A DNA stretch of 64,000 nucleotides, from NCBI GenBank assembly GCA_003508835.1, contig PUFA01000092.1:1674001-1738000 (forward strand), written 5' to 3'. This DNA comes from Eonycteris spelaea. Taxonomy: Eukaryota > Chordata > Mammalia > Chiroptera > Pteropodidae. A model generated the notes under the pieces. The model made no database searches and was not told the origin of the DNA. It saw only the letters and a program-made list of their open reading frames with translations. A program made the position numbers and the translations under genes. Of this stretch, positions 61,395-64,000 are shown piece by piece; within the stretch, counting starts at the first letter, position 1; every line of letters begins with the position of its first letter.

Positions 61395-61632
61395 TAGTGC
61401 GGAATAGAGTAATGGGAGAACTCTGGACTGAGGGAGAACCCGAGTTCAGATTCTTGCTATGCTATTAGGAAGCTGTGTGCCCATGGGCAGTTTATCACTC
61501 CTCTTTGAGCTTTTTGTCTGTAAAATGGGAGTGATAACATTTGTGTTCTGTGTTTGGAGATATATTTTAAATGCTTGGCACAGTGCCTAACCTCTAATAG
61601 TCTTTTAATAAATGATAGCTGATATTATTAGG
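61395..61632 (+). mobile_element. MIR SINE, near full length, in MYO6 intron 3
   Basis: TAGAGTAATGGGAG, CCCGAGTTCAGATTCTTGC, CTGTGTGCCCATGGGCAG, TCTGTAAAATGGGAGTG, GCTTGGCACAGTGCC and TTAATAAATGATAGCTG trace MIR from head to tail. Confidence 0.85.
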
Positions 61633-62924
61633 TATAAGAGTTTGAGAAAAAATGTGGAGCTCCCTTCCTTTCCAAAATTGCTGGAGAATTTGTCTGATTG
61701 GATACTACTTTTCTGAATAGCAATCAGAACAAAGTAAAAAAAAAAAAGGAATGTGATTCTACCATATCCAAAATAAGAGAGAATATTCTTTTTTGTTATA
61801 ACTTGCTAATGTATTCGGAACTAGAAATTCTTTTCATGTATTAAAGTAAACGTTTTTTTTATTTATATATTCACATGTGGCTAAACATAATAAGTGGTTT
61901 TGAATTATTTTAATCCATTTCTTAATATTTTAAAACATTCTCCCTCTGATTACTTCAGCTCGTATTACACTTGTCCAGCCTTTTAATTGTCCAGTGTAGA
62001 TTTGCTGCCTCTTGCAGGTGTTTTCTTGGATGATGCCAGATGGCAGCAGTGCTAATGTGAAGATGTTCACTGTTCTCATCATACAGCAGCCCAGCCCTAC
62101 TTGAAGTCCCTTTTCTGAAACCACATCATTAATGCAGCTTTGGTTGTTGACTTTAGAATGTAGGTTTTCCAGCTACAGTGGTCCTATAATTTATTCTTTT
62201 GCCTGAGACTTGCCACTGTACCACTGTCCTCTGCCACATGGCATGGCATTGTCTTTTAGGATCTTATGTACATATTTCTAAAATTCTTACCTCTTCTCTA
62301 TATCTTAATGGTAATGTGATGATTAAAAGCTTGATGTCTGTGGAACATTTGAACTATGTGATAAAATTTCTATTGAAAGAGAGACATGAGTTGTCTTTTG
62401 ACAGTGACCTAATAATATAGTAAAATTACCAAGTTTTAGCTCTAGGTTTTCTATTTGAAGGGATTGATATATGGAGCTTAGTATGTTAATTTTGCCTTTT
62501 TTACTTGACTTTTCCATGTTAATGCCACAGTAGGAAAATAATTCAGGTATATGAAGTTAGTAATAAAATAATAGCATTTTTTCATGCTGATTTTGAAGCT
62601 GTTATTACCTACATGACATAATACTCTCCATGAATTATCACCATTAGAATTTGAGAGTAATAAAGTATAGACTATATATTGGAAAGACTTCTAAAAGTTG
62701 CCTGCCTCAGTCCCTTTATCAGTAATAGAATGACTTCTATGACAATATAACTGTAGAATTGATTGACTTCTACTGTGTTGAATTCATTTGTGGATCCCTT
62801 TTTTTCTTTCAGTGAACTAGAACTGTAATGAGTAAGCACGACCTTAAATGTTCAGATAACTTCCTTGTCAGTTCCCTAAATTTAATGTCATACTTACTCT
62901 TCATTAGAAAATTTTGGTATTCTT

Positions 62925-62941
62925 GATATATATATATATAT
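62925..62941 (+). repeat. (TA)n microsatellite
   Basis: About eight TA units. Confidence 0.95.
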
Positions 62942-64000
62942 TCATTATGCCAAAATGCTTTTTAGGGAGTGTATAAAGAAAAATATGGTTATTCTTTTAT
63001 TATATGCCTTGTTTTTAAAGTTTCGCTATTGAGTATAGTTAAATCTATGAATAATTAGGCCTAAAGGGCAAACAGTTCACATTAAGGATTGTGTGTAAGT
63101 AACCAAACCAAGTAATTCTAGAGCTGACTACTAGGAGAGGAATTAGGTGGAGAAGGATTTTTGAGATGCTTGTCAACATTCCTAGATCATACCTTTAGGG
63201 ATGCATAGACAATTGGACCTACTGTTTCCCATTCTGGTAAACAGAGGGTCATAATTATGTTCCTTTTTGTCTTTCCCTTTCCATATCTTCATGAAAATGG
63301 AATAGCCTGATTTAAGAGGAAGACCCTCCTGTCCATATTCTTACTGTCATTGGCAGATACTTCACCAGTTAGAGTTTTATTTCGTTAACAGATATCCCTG
63401 AGAAGGCTGGTGGTGAGTGTGGAAGGAGGTGAGAACTGAGAGCAAGCAGTCATTCACATGTTAGCAGAGGTTTATATGATTAGTAGCTTCTCCAGGGGAA
63501 CTGTATTGTGGGAATTGGAATTCTTACTTAAAAGAAGCAGAGAAATATCATACAACCAGGTAGTTCAGAGGAAGGTGAGAGGTCCAGGAGTGTGCTTTGG
63601 GTAAGACCAGGCTCCTGGGGAACGAGAGTAGAAGAGGAGGAGGGCTATAGAAAGGTCAGTGACCAAAAATCCAAATTAGATTCACCTCCGTTGCCTACCT
63701 TCTCCATATCTTTCCTCAATTCAAAGGAAAGCTGGCATTAAAGCTGTTGGGAGGCCCCACCTACTCCTAACTTTTATTCTGCCATAAGTGGCACTGGAAA
63801 ACAAGTGAAGCATGTGTTCTTAGAAAATGAATTGGATGCATTATATGACTACAAGCATAGACTGTATTTGGGATTGGTATAGCAAGAGACTCATGTTTGA
63901 CAGAATTGGTTGGGTACTGAATTGTATGTTAGGCATACATACAGTGTAGGCATATATATAACTCTAGTGAGGGGTCAAGCAACCAAATCAATCAGACAGA

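Overview
This is a 64 kb piece of a placental-mammal nuclear genome. It is AT-rich, dense in decayed transposons (MIR, L2, L1, HAL1-like, hAT, MLT1), and carries two protein-coding exons bounded by GT-AG splice sites. There are no bacterial or phage features, no CRISPR array and no operons. The one functional gene I can name is MYO6 (unconventional myosin VI), on the + strand. Its first coding exon (residues 1-39, start codon at 53660) and second coding exon (residues 40 to the first base of codon 63) lie at 53634-53776 and 60564-60633. Exon names assume the human layout, in which exon 1 is non-coding: exon 2 carries the start codon and exon 3 follows.

Layout: 1-53633 is most simply read as the 3' part of the long first intron of MYO6. 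I see no CpG-island promoter or untranslated first exon, so these probably lie left of the window. This stretch holds MIR and L2 relics, L1 fragments in both orientations, a hAT relic of about 1.36 kb, two short hAT derivatives, a 5S-rRNA-derived retroelement, a decayed RTE-clade LINE, a FABP3 processed pseudogene, two HAL1-like elements and an MLT1 LTR. Intron 2 (53777-60563) holds two LTR elements, both antisense to MYO6. Intron 3 begins at 60634 and runs off the window; exon 4 was not found.

Organism: the L1 3' ends are of the type seen in laurasiatherian mammals. The lineage-specific SINEs that crowd most such genomes (carnivore SINEC, horse ERE, ruminant/pig tRNA SINEs, vespertilionid VES, primate Alu) are absent by eye, and a 5S-rRNA-derived retroelement with an A-tail is present. 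This fits a bat best, particularly an Old World fruit bat (Pteropodidae), where 5S-derived SINEs are described and L1 activity has ceased. That assignment is inference and needs a database search.

No new multi-gene system is visible. The points most worth a second look are transposon histories: an apparent insertion of only an A-rich tract with its target duplication inside the FABP3 pseudogene, the RTE-clade relic, the 5S-derived element, an LTR pair in which one LTR keeps only its U3-like part, and a few GC-richer blocks that match no family I recognise.
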